In this document: positions 1-4,912 of the stretch, piece by piece | Layout of the letters: every line of letters begins with the position of its first letter | How positions within the stretch are numbered: position 1 is the first letter of the stretch | DNA from: an uncultured Oscillospiraceae bacterium | GTDB lineage: Bacteria; Bacillota; Clostridia; Oscillospirales; Oscillospiraceae | Length of the DNA stretch: 10,930 bases | Assembly: GCA_910588365.1 (NCBI GenBank) | Contig: CAJUQS010000041.1 | Span: forward strand, 1-10,930 | Direction of reading: 5' to 3' | Notes under the pieces: model-generated | Databases searched by the model: none | What the model saw: only the letters and a program-made list of their open reading frames with translations | What the model was told of the DNA's origin: nothing | Translations under genes and position numbers: made by a program

Positions 1-210
1 CCCGGGCCTGTCGGACCTGCTGGTCCCACCGGGCCCATGGGGCCTGCCGGCGCAGCCGGTGCTGCGGGCGCCACAGGTGCGCCCGGGCCTGTCGGACCTG
101 CTGGTCCCACCGGGCCCATGGGGCCTGCCGGCGCAGCCGGTGCTGCGGGCGCCACGGGTGCGCCCGGGCCTGCCGGGCCCGCTGGTCCCACTGGGCCTAT
201 GGGGCCTGCC
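1..210 (+). repeat. 81-base tandem repeat inside the collagen-like gene
   Basis: Units begin at 1, 82 and 163, each starting CCCGGGCCTG. Units 1 and 2 (1-81, 82-162) appear to differ at one base only (ACAGGT versus ACGGGT near the unit end). The third is partial and more diverged, ending near 210. Each unit encodes 27 residues, or nine Gly-X-Y triplets. Near-identity at synonymous positions implies recent duplication or ongoing slippage. Short-read assemblies may misjudge the copy number. Confidence 0.92.
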
Positions 211-321
211 GGAGTCGTCACCCCGGCGGCGGCAGTAGCCAACGCCACCCAGAACACCTTGCTGACCCAGTTCAACGCCCTTCTGACAAATATGCGGGCT
301 GCCGGTCTGCTGGCACCCTGA
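1..321 (+). CDS. Collagen-like (Gly-X-Y) repeat protein, C-terminal part; 5' end outside window
   Basis: The reading frame is open from the first base, so the gene is cut by the window edge. About 70 residues are unbroken Gly-X-Y triplets (GPVGPAGPTGPMGPAG type), the sequence signature of a collagen triple helix. They are followed by a 36-residue non-collagen tail beginning at VVTPAAAVA and ending in a short amphipathic stretch (LLTQFNALLTNMRAAGLLAP). Clostridial and Bacillus collagen-like proteins of this layout are usually surface or spore-coat/exosporium filaments (BclA-like), with the C-terminal piece acting as a trimerisation tail. That role is family knowledge, not seen here. The N-terminus, which would show an export or anchoring signal, is missing. 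The stop codon is followed 15 bases later by a GC-rich hairpin. The collagen nature is near certain; the cellular location is not. Confidence 0.9.
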   Translation, partial: PGPVGPAGPTGPMGPAGAAGAAGATGAPGPVGPAGPTGPMGPAGAAGAAGATGAPGPAGPAGPTGPMGPAGVVTPAAAVANATQNTLLTQFNALLTNMRAAGLLAP

Positions 322-336
322 CATACAAAAGCGTAT

Positions 337-360
337 GGGGCGGCGCATAAGCGCCGCCCC
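337..360 (+). terminator. GC-rich hairpin after the collagen-like gene
   Basis: A perfect 10-bp stem, GGGGCGGCGC (337-346) and GCGCCGCCCC (351-360), has an ATAA loop and begins 15 bases after the stop codon. It is followed by AAAAACGC, so there is no T run on the + strand. It is probably the 3' end of the collagen-like mRNA, but as an intrinsic terminator it is atypical. Confidence 0.6.
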
Positions 361-457
361 AAAAACGCAAAGTGCAGTTCTGCGATCATCCCGTTCCCAC
401 AGAAGCCGCTTCCAGATTTTACAAACACAAGTACAGGAAAATACTTGCAAAAACCTC

Positions 458-486
458 TTTACAAACCGCCCGGAATGTGATAGGAT
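458..486 (+). promoter_or_regulatory. Sigma-A type promoter for the riboswitch cassette
   Basis: A -35 box TTTACA (458-463) and a -10 box TAGGAT (481-486) are separated by exactly 17 bases, in a locally AT-rich stretch. Transcription would start near 493, about 14 bases before the first riboswitch stem. The match is good at -35 and moderate at -10. Confidence 0.6.
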
Positions 487-506
487 AAAGCATCAACAAA
501 ATACTG

Positions 507-617
507 CGCCAGCTGCTGCCGCGTTCGCGGCACATGGAATGGGGTGAGAGGCCCCGCGAGTCGGTCACTGTGATGCCTCCTTTGGGAGGATAAGCCAGAT
601 ACATGGCAGCTTGGCGG
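507..617 (+). promoter_or_regulatory. Cobalamin riboswitch-like RNA
   Basis: The conserved blocks of the cobalamin aptamer occur in the right order. GGAA (536-539) is followed by GGTGAGA (543-549) inside a GGGG/CCCC stem. Then come GGTCACTGTGA (563-573, compare the family's GCCACTGTGA), a CCTCC-TTT-GGAGG hairpin (576-589), and TAAGCCAGATAC (591-602, compare AAGCCAGGATACC). An outer stem closes it: CGCCAGCTGC (507-516) pairs with GCAGCTTGGCG (606-616) with one bulge. A GCCGC-GTTC-GCGGC hairpin (518-531) sits where the family has its P2 hairpin. It departs from the classical consensus in the 3' core (GATACATGGC rather than GGATACCTGCC). Ligand binding is inferred by family resemblance only. Two terminator hairpins follow, but no + strand gene does. 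Confidence 0.72.
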
Positions 618-653
618 CATTCTGCCGAAACCGGAACTGCGTTCTCTGTTCGG

Positions 654-678
654 CCTCACCGGATTCCGGTGGGGTTTT
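654..678 (+). terminator. First hairpin of the riboswitch expression platform
   Basis: CCTCACCGG (654-662) pairs with CCGGTGGGG (666-674), with one T-G wobble and an ATT loop, followed at once by TTTTGT. It lies 37 bases after the aptamer and could be an early terminator or a competing anti-terminator partner for the next hairpin. Confidence 0.55.
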
Positions 679-679
679 G

Positions 680-713
680 TGCGTTCCGCGTCAGGCGGGA
701 CGCATTTTCTTTT
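680..713 (+). terminator. Intrinsic terminator of the riboswitch cassette
   Basis: TGCGTTCCGC (680-689) pairs with GCGGGACGCA (695-704), with one wobble and the loop GTCAG, followed by TTTTCTTTT (705-713). This is a textbook intrinsic terminator on the + strand. Its position after the aptamer fits a transcription-terminating riboswitch. No ORF with a plausible ribosome binding site follows before the convergent operon. Confidence 0.8.
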
Positions 714-786
714 GTGTTTCACCGGTACCGATGGGGCGGTGCCGCTGAAATATATCGTTCTCCTGAACAAACGGCTCTATATGAAA

Positions 787-834
787 CCCAAGGGGCTGCC
801 CAGGTCATCAAGACCGCCTGGGCAGCCCTTTGGG
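787..834 (-). terminator. Long inverted repeat, terminator of the minus-strand PadR operon
   Basis: An 18-bp stem (787-804 with 817-834, one wobble) has a 12-base loop and a core of GGGCTGCCCAGG/CCTGGGCAGCCC. Read on the minus strand it ends CTTGGGTTTCAT. It lies beyond the stop of the 95-residue membrane protein and is the second of two hairpins there. It would also block + strand read-through from the riboswitch cassette. Confidence 0.65.
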
Positions 835-842
835 TACGCGCT

Positions 843-874
843 CAGCCGGCCCGGGAATCCTCCCGGACCGGCTG
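843..874 (-). terminator. GC hairpin directly after the PadR operon
   Basis: CAGCCGGCCCGGG (843-855) faces CCCGGACCGGCTG (862-874), a 13-bp stem with one mismatch and a six-base loop, beginning eight bases past the stop codon on the minus strand. There is no clear T run on either side. It probably works together with the longer hairpin at 787-834. Confidence 0.5.
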
Positions 875-882
875 TACGTTAA

Positions 883-1170
883 TTAAAGCAGGTGAATCTG
901 GCCCAGCAGGGGTACTTCCTTCTCCACGCCCTGAATGGCGTTGACAATACCGATAAACCAGCAGACGGCGCAGAACAGGCCTCCCACCGCGCCGATGATC
1001 CAGCCAAACAGCGGCACCCGGGCCACTATCCCCAGGACCGTCCCCGCCAGCCAGATCACCAGGGACTGGTTGAGGTGAAAGCGGCTCTCATACCGGTCTC
1101 CGGCTACCAGGGCAATGAGCAGCCCCACCCAGGTCAAATAGGCCACGACATCTGTAGTACGCTTATTCAT
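883..1170 (-). CDS. Small Tic20/DUF4870-like integral membrane protein
   Basis: This 95-residue, strongly hydrophobic protein has about three membrane segments: VVAYLTWVGLLIALVAG near the N-terminus, LVIWLAGTVLGIVARVPLF in the middle, and IIGAVGGLFCAVCWFIGIV toward the C-terminus. The motif FHLNQSLVIW and the ending NAIQGVEKEVPLLGQI match my recollection of the DUF4870/Tic20-like family, whose members have no settled biochemical role in bacteria. ATG at 1170 is preceded by GAGGG ten bases upstream. A GTG at 1173 would have tighter spacing and adds one residue. It is the last gene of the PadR-DUF4097 operon, 50 bases after the stop of the preceding gene, and two hairpins follow. Co-transcription with a HAAS/DUF4097 protein suggests an envelope-related role, which is inference. 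Confidence 0.8.
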   Translation of the reverse strand: MNKRTTDVVAYLTWVGLLIALVAGDRYESRFHLNQSLVIWLAGTVLGIVARVPLFGWIIGAVGGLFCAVCWFIGIVNAIQGVEKEVPLLGQIHLL

Positions 1171-1220
1171 CACGATTTATCCCTCGTTTCAAATAGTCTC
1201 AGTAAGCCCGCGCCCTTATC

Positions 1221-2552
1221 CTAGGACTGGCGCAGAGAGATGTCTCCGCTGACGCTGGTGATGTGGAAGGTGCGGCCGCCGCCGTCCAGATGGATGGCCT
1301 CCCCGGAGCGGGCGCCCACGGGCCCTACCAGGGGAAAGTCCGTGTCCAGATCGCCGCTGACGGTGCTGAACTGGAGGACGAACCCCTCTCCGCCGGGCAT
1401 ATAGATCTCGCAGTCCCCGGATTTGGAGGACACCTCCAGCTGCTGGGGCACCACGGTGGTGCGCACCTGCACGTCGCCGCTGGCGCTGATGCAGCGCAGC
1501 TCCTGGACCGAGCCGGTGATATCAATATCGCCGCTGGAGGTCTCCGCGTGGATGGAGCCCATGATGCCGCTGCCCTCCAGATCGCCGCTGGCGGACTTGA
1601 AGACGATCTGCTCGCAGTTGACCTGGGTGAAGCGGATGTCGCCGCTGGTGGCCTTGATGGACAGCCGTCCCGCCTCCAGGCCCTCGTCCAGCTCCACGTC
1701 GCCGTTGACCGTGCTCAGCTGCAGGAAGTCCCAATAGCGCCGGGGCAGGGTCAGCTCCACATCCGCCGCCGCCAGCCCCCGGAGAAAGAAGAAGCTGCTG
1801 GAGGCGGTGTTGCCCTGGCGGACGGAGAGGACCCCGTCCTCGCTCAGGCGCACGTCCAGACGCTCCGCGTCGCCGTCCACGCGCACGTCGCCCTCCGGGT
1901 CCTCATCCAGATGGATGGTCACGTCCCCGTTGGTCACCTGCACATCCAGGCCCTTGATGCCCTGGGAGGGGATGGCGCTCTCCGCCACCCGGCGGCTGCT
2001 GCTGGTCCCGCAGAAGAAGCCCCGCTCCCGGTCGTACCCGGCGGCAAAGGACCAGCCCTTCTCCTCCTTGTCCCCGCCCTCGGGCCTGGGCTCCTCTCCG
2101 GGCTCCTCATAGCCGTCCCGGTCCACATGCACATAGATTTTCCCCTGGAGTCCGTCGGGGTACTTCTCCTTGATCTTTTCCGCCACATTGCGGACAATGA
2201 TGGCCGCCTGGTCCACCGCGTCCTTTGTCTGGCTGACGGTCTCCCGGACGATGTCCTCCATCCCCCGGAGCAGATCCCCGGTGAAGTCCCGGACAGAGCC
2301 CTCCTGGCGGGGCAGCTCCCCCTCGGGTCCCAGGCTCTCCAGGTAGGCCAGCAGCTCCTCCACGCTGCCCAGATCCTCCATGGCCTGGCTGAAGGCCTCC
2401 TCCTCCGGCATCCCGGAGCCGACCAGGTCCTGCCAGCGGCTGTAGAGGTTGTCGCTGAGCTCCTCGATCAGCTCCACCTTGGCGGTGGTCTCCTCTGCGG
2501 CGGCCAGCCGTCCGGTCACCGCGATAATGAATCTTGTCTTCATCTTTTCCAT
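1221..2552 (-). CDS. HAAS-like N-terminal domain plus DUF4097 beta-repeat protein
   Basis: The protein has 443 residues. Residues 1-75 are alpha-helical and end in a motif typical of PadR-associated HAAS/DUF1700 domains (EEEAFSQAMEDLGSVEELLAYL). Residues 90-135 form a helical linker and 145-165 are charged and probably disordered. From about 200 to the end lies a DUF4097 repeat array with [N/S]GD turns at 210, 285, 305, 324, 342, 360, 380, 401 and 437. The central ones are spaced 18-21 residues apart, as in a right-handed beta-solenoid. I see no signal peptide or membrane helix, so it is probably cytoplasmic or held to the membrane by a partner. ATG at 2552 has GGAGG nine bases upstream, overlapping the padR stop, so the two genes are probably translationally coupled. 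DUF4097 proteins include LiaX-type envelope-stress modulators; the same role here is inference. Confidence 0.88.
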   Translation of the reverse strand: MEKMKTRFIIAVTGRLAAAEETTAKVELIEELSDNLYSRWQDLVGSGMPEEEAFSQAMEDLGSVEELLAYLESLGPEGELPRQEGSVRDFTGDLLRGMEDIVRETVSQTKDAVDQAAIIVRNVAEKIKEKYPDGLQGKIYVHVDRDGYEEPGEEPRPEGGDKEEKGWSFAAGYDRERGFFCGTSSSRRVAESAIPSQGIKGLDVQVTNGDVTIHLDEDPEGDVRVDGDAERLDVRLSEDGVLSVRQGNTASSSFFFLRGLAAADVELTLPRRYWDFLQLSTVNGDVELDEGLEAGRLSIKATSGDIRFTQVNCEQIVFKSASGDLEGSGIMGSIHAETSSGDIDITGSVQELRCISASGDVQVRTTVVPQQLEVSSKSGDCEIYMPGGEGFVLQFSTVSGDLDTDFPLVGPVGARSGEAIHLDGGGRTFHITSVSGDISLRQS

Positions 2553-2556
2553 GGTC

Positions 2557-2889
2557 TTACTCCTCCAAAGAAATCAGGGCGTCCAGCAGGGCCCTGGTGC
2601 TCTGCCACTCCCGGCAGTTCTCCTCCCACTTCGTCCGGCCCTCCTCCGTGATGGCGTAGTACCGCCGCCGGGCCCCGGGGCCCTCCTCGCCCCAGTAGGA
2701 GGTGATCAGCCCGGCGCTCTCCAGCCGCTTGAACGCGGTGTAAAGCGTGGCCTCCTTGAAGCCGTACTGTCCGCCGGTGCGCTGCTGGATGGTCTTGTTG
2801 ATCTCATATCCGTAGTTGTCTCCCCGCATCAGCTGGGTGAGGATGATGGTTTCCGTGTGACCCCGCAGGGTGTCCGCTGAAATGGACAA
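2557..2889 (-). CDS. PadR family transcriptional repressor
   Basis: This is a 110-residue winged-helix regulator of the PadR type. LRGHTETIILTQLMRGDNYGYEI is the N-terminal helix pair, FKEATLYTAFKRLESAGLI the recognition helix, and GARRRYYAITEEGR the wing, followed by a short dimerisation helix. The TTG start at 2889 is preferred because AAAGGAGTG lies eight bases upstream and the resulting N-terminus (SISADTLRGHTE) resembles other members. An ATG at 2907 has only a weak GGGCGG upstream. A TTG at 2970 is excluded because it is the -35 box of the gene's own promoter. PadR proteins of this subtype usually repress their own operon, which here contains the HAAS/DUF4097 and Tic20-like genes. The inducing signal is unknown. 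The family call is firm; the start is less so. Confidence 0.9.
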   Translation of the reverse strand: MSISADTLRGHTETIILTQLMRGDNYGYEINKTIQQRTGGQYGFKEATLYTAFKRLESAGLITSYWGEEGPGARRRYYAITEEGRTKWEENCREWQSTRALLDALISLEE

Positions 2890-2941
2890 TCCAAACACTC
2901 CTTTCATGGGTCCGCCCTGGAGCGTCCCCTGTGTTATGGTT

Positions 2942-2970
2942 ATCATAGCACGAAGTACATCGTCTGTCAA
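2942..2970 (-). promoter_or_regulatory. Promoter of the PadR operon with candidate operator in the spacer
   Basis: On the minus strand, a perfect TTGACA (2970-2965) and TATGAT (2947-2942) are separated by 17 bases. Transcription would begin near 2935, leaving a leader of about 45 bases to the TTG start. The spacer contains an imperfect palindrome, ACGAAGTACATCGT (2950-2963), well placed for a dimeric repressor such as PadR to block RNA polymerase. The promoter is clear; the operator is inference. Confidence 0.8.
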
Positions 2971-3007
2971 TGTATATTTTTATAAAATGTATGAACAGTC
3001 TGTTAAG

Positions 3008-3167
3008 TATAGTCGACGCACTTGAGAAGAGGTAAAAAGGAGGGGAGGAAAAATGACGCGGGGCAAGGTGGAGGATGCAGGCGGGCTGACGCCCGCCAAA
3101 GACGACAACGCCGCCCCGTATCATTTTGACCGCCGAACTTTACCGATTTTCAAGTGCGTCGACTATA
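3008..3167. mobile_element. MITE-like element with 16-18 base terminal inverted repeats and TA flanks
   Basis: TATAGTCGACGCACTTGA (3008-3025) is repeated exactly in inverted orientation at 3150-3167. If the outermost TA on each side (3008-3009 and 3166-3167) is a target duplication, the element is 156 bases (3010-3165) with perfect 16-base ends. TA duplication is the hallmark of IS630/Tc1-mariner MITEs. Inside lie a GGCGGGC/GCCCGCC hairpin (about 3078-3095) and a GGGGC/GCCCC pair, with no transposase. A strong AGGAGGGGAGG stretch precedes an ATG at 3053, but the frame runs antisense through moaA. Alternatives are a dispersed structural RNA repeat or an unusual transcription-end structure. Copies elsewhere in the genome would settle it. 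Confidence 0.5.
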
Positions 3168-3191
3168 TTCCCGCTGACGGCAGATCAAAGC

Positions 3192-3229
3192 CCCGGAGCC
3201 GGGAAAGCGCACGCCTTCCCGGCTCCGGG
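3192..3229 (-). terminator. Terminator hairpin downstream of moaA
   Basis: CCCGGAGCCGGGAA (3192-3205) pairs perfectly over 14 bp with TTCCCGGCTCCGGG (3216-3229), with a 10-base loop, 42 bases past the moaA stop. On the minus strand the stem is followed by GCTTTGATC, only a short T run. The location and stem strength support its use as the moaA terminator. Confidence 0.7.
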
Positions 3230-3271
3230 ACTCCTTGCCGCTGGAGGACCGGCGGGGAGGGCACGCGGACC

Positions 3272-4225
3272 CTATCCCCCGATCTGGTTCATATCCCTGG
3301 CCGCCTGGGAGCGGCTGCGGGCGGAGAGCTCGGCGTGCTGCTCCGGCTTGTGGAGGATGGCCCGCTCCAGCTGGGCGCGCAGCTGCTCCCCGTGGAGCCC
3401 CCGCAGGGGCAGCTCCTCCCGGGAGTGGAGGCAGGGCTTGAGGCAGCCGTCGGCCGTGAGGCGGATCCGGTTGCACTGCCGGCAGAAGCAGCGGCTCAGC
3501 GGCCGGATGAGGCCGATGGTCCCCGCCGCCCCCGGCAGGCGGTAGCGCTCCGCCACGCCGCCGTCCTGCCCCGCCCGCTCCAGCCGGGGCAGGCGCTCCA
3601 GCACCGTCTCGCAGGGGAGGTACGCCTCAGGCCCGAAGGGGACCGCGTGGCCGATGGGCATCAGCTCGATAAAGCGCACCTCCACCGGCTCGTCCCGCGT
3701 CAGGGCCGCCAGGGCGGGAATCTCATCGTCGTTGAACCCGCCAATGAGCACGCAGTTGAGCTTTAGGGGCGTCAGGCCCGCGTCCCTGGCCGCCCGGATG
3801 CCCGCCAGGACCTGGTCCAAGGAGCCGATCCGGGTGATTTTCCTGTATTTGTCCGGGTCCAGGGTATCCAGGCTCACATTGATCCGATCCACGCCCGCCG
3901 CCTTCAGCGGCTCCGCCATCTCCGGCAGCAGCAGGCCGTTGGTGGTCAGCGTCAGCTCCTCCACCCCTGGGATCTCCCGCAGGCCGCGGCACAGGGAGAG
4001 CATCCCCCGCCGCACAAGGGGCTCTCCCCCGGTCAGCCGGATTTTCCGCACCCCCATGGACACCGCCGCACGGGCGATCTCCTCGATCTCCTCAAAGGAG
4101 AGGATGGCCCGGTGCTCCTGCTTCCGCACGCCCTCCGGCGGCATACAGTAAACACAGCGCAGGTTGCACAGATCCGTCAGGGAGATCCGCAGATAGGTAA
4201 TCTCCCGCCCTATTGTATCCCTCAA
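3272..4225 (-). CDS. moaA: GTP 3',8-cyclase MoaA (molybdenum cofactor biosynthesis)
   Basis: MoaA is a radical SAM enzyme that, with MoaC, converts GTP to cyclic pyranopterin monophosphate, the first step of molybdopterin synthesis. The first iron-sulfur cluster motif CNLRCVYC (Cys20, 24, 27) lies after the family's DTIGREITYLRISLTD start. RLTGGEPLVR follows for SAM binding. The second cluster site is FCRQCNRIRLT with a later Cys (248, 251, 265). The protein ends in the characteristic Gly-Gly. With the TTG start at 4225 it has 317 residues, normal for the family, and AGAGGG lies eight bases upstream. The ATG at 4300 overlaps the perfect TATAAT of its own promoter and cannot be the start; a GTG at 4234 is the other option. 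No other moa, mog or molybdate transport gene is in the window, so it is transcribed alone. Confidence 0.96.
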   Translation of the reverse strand: MRDTIGREITYLRISLTDLCNLRCVYCMPPEGVRKQEHRAILSFEEIEEIARAAVSMGVRKIRLTGGEPLVRRGMLSLCRGLREIPGVEELTLTTNGLLLPEMAEPLKAAGVDRINVSLDTLDPDKYRKITRIGSLDQVLAGIRAARDAGLTPLKLNCVLIGGFNDDEIPALAALTRDEPVEVRFIELMPIGHAVPFGPEAYLPCETVLERLPRLERAGQDGGVAERYRLPGAAGTIGLIRPLSRCFCRQCNRIRLTADGCLKPCLHSREELPLRGLHGEQLRAQLERAILHKPEQHAELSARSRSQAARDMNQIGG

Positions 4226-4298
4226 ATTCCGCACCCTCTTCTCTTTGATTTCGGCTCCCCGCCAGCGGACGGGGAAATATTCCGTCCTTTTCAAATTC

Positions 4299-4327
4299 AT
4301 TATATCTCTTTTCCCGGCAAAAAGCAA
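4299..4327 (-). promoter_or_regulatory. moaA promoter
   Basis: On the minus strand, a perfect -10 TATAAT (4304-4299) lies 17 bases after a weak -35 TTGCTT (4327-4322). Transcription from about 4292 gives a 66-base leader containing a GGACGG/CCGTCC hairpin (4267-4287). It is too short for a full Moco riboswitch. A weak -35 may mean an activator is used. Confidence 0.6.
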
Positions 4328-4382
4328 GCGCCGCGAAAACCCGGGAGCGGCCGGATTCTGCATCCATTTTCGCCGCGTACTA

Positions 4383-4411
4383 TTGACAGATGTTTAGAGC
4401 TATGGTATAGT
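4383..4411 (+). promoter_or_regulatory. Promoter of the BlaI-BlaR1-like operon
   Basis: A perfect TTGACA (4383-4388), a 17-base spacer and TATAGT (4406-4411) mark the promoter. It is divergent from and about 56 bases away from the moaA -35 box. Just downstream are two overlapping inverted repeats: GTTGT/ACAAC (4410-4414 and 4427-4431) and GACTCA/TGAGTC (4420-4425 and 4439-4444). Either could be the operator for the BlaI-like repressor, although neither matches the classical TACA/TGTA BlaI site well. Confidence 0.75.
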
Positions 4412-4483
4412 TGTAAACGGACTCAGACAACCACGAATTGAGTCATAGCAAAGCCATAAAACTTGAACGAATGGAGATGAGAA

Positions 4484-4906
4484 ATGAAGGGTCAATTATT
4501 ATCCACCAATGAGCTCGCAATCCTGCGCGTCCTGTGGAGCGCGGATATGCCGTTGTCCCGTCCGGAGATTCTCAACAGACTCCCGAACAACAACTGGAAT
4601 CCCAACTCGATTCACGCCGTCCTGAACAACCTGATCAAAAAGGGCTACCTCCTGGTTGGCGGAATCACGCGCTGCGGGCAGAGTTACGGCCGCACCTACC
4701 GTGCGGCGAAAACCCAGGGCGAATACGTCGCCGATCTGGCATTTGAAGCCGTCCGTGATGTGCCGGAGGAGGACTGCGTCCTGGACGTGATGTCCGCGAT
4801 GGTCAAGCACAAGAACGTGAGCGAGAAGACCATCGCCATGCTGGAGCAGATGCTGGCCCAGCGCCGCGAGGAGCTGCGGGAGCTGGAGGAGAAGGACAAG
4901 GGATAG
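4484..4906 (+). CDS. BlaI/MecI family transcriptional repressor
   Basis: The protein has 140 residues, slightly longer than BlaI or MecI. Residues 5-75 form the penicillinase-repressor winged helix. The N-terminal helix is LSTNELAILRVLWSADMPLSRPEIL, the recognition helix lies within NWNPNSIHAVLNNLIKKGYL, and the wing is around GQSYGRTYRAAKT. Residues 80-138 form the dimerisation helices, with a very charged C-terminal end. GGAGATGAGA lies just before the ATG. In the classical system, BlaI dimers repress the operon until the membrane protease BlaR1 triggers their cleavage. Here the next gene, six bases downstream, is a BlaR1-like protease, so the pair is probably a sensor-repressor unit. I see no obvious Asn-Phe cleavage pair at the usual place. 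No beta-lactamase gene is nearby. Confidence 0.92.
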   Translation: MKGQLLSTNELAILRVLWSADMPLSRPEILNRLPNNNWNPNSIHAVLNNLIKKGYLLVGGITRCGQSYGRTYRAAKTQGEYVADLAFEAVRDVPEEDCVLDVMSAMVKHKNVSEKTIAMLEQMLAQRREELRELEEKDKG

Positions 4907-4912
4907 GCGGGC

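Noticed and set aside
1..210. CRISPR-like array
   Set aside because: The repeats are contiguous, in frame and encode Gly-X-Y triplets; there are no unique spacers.
613..680. ANTAR-type dual hairpins as in the Rli55/EutX riboswitch RNAs
   Set aside because: The hairpins here have three-base loops, not the six-base loops with conserved A1 and G4 needed for ANTAR binding.
603..944. Possible gene under control of the riboswitch
   Set aside because: The frame starts inside the aptamer, crosses the terminator and both downstream hairpins, has no ribosome binding site and resembles no B12-related protein.
1263..2651. Long + strand open frame of 462 codons opposite the DUF4097 gene
   Set aside because: It is the antisense shadow of a GC-rich coding gene, with low-complexity Ala/Gly/Leu/His composition and no ribosome binding site; the minus-strand product has recognisable domains.
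3053..3766. Plus-strand open frame with a strong ribosome-binding-like sequence, running into moaA antisense
   Set aside because: Beyond the repeat element it is antisense to the well-supported moaA; no domain is seen. Only the start region is kept as a low-interest finding.
4225..4292. Moco riboswitch in the moaA leader
   Set aside because: The leader is about 66 bases with one simple hairpin, far shorter than the Moco aptamer.
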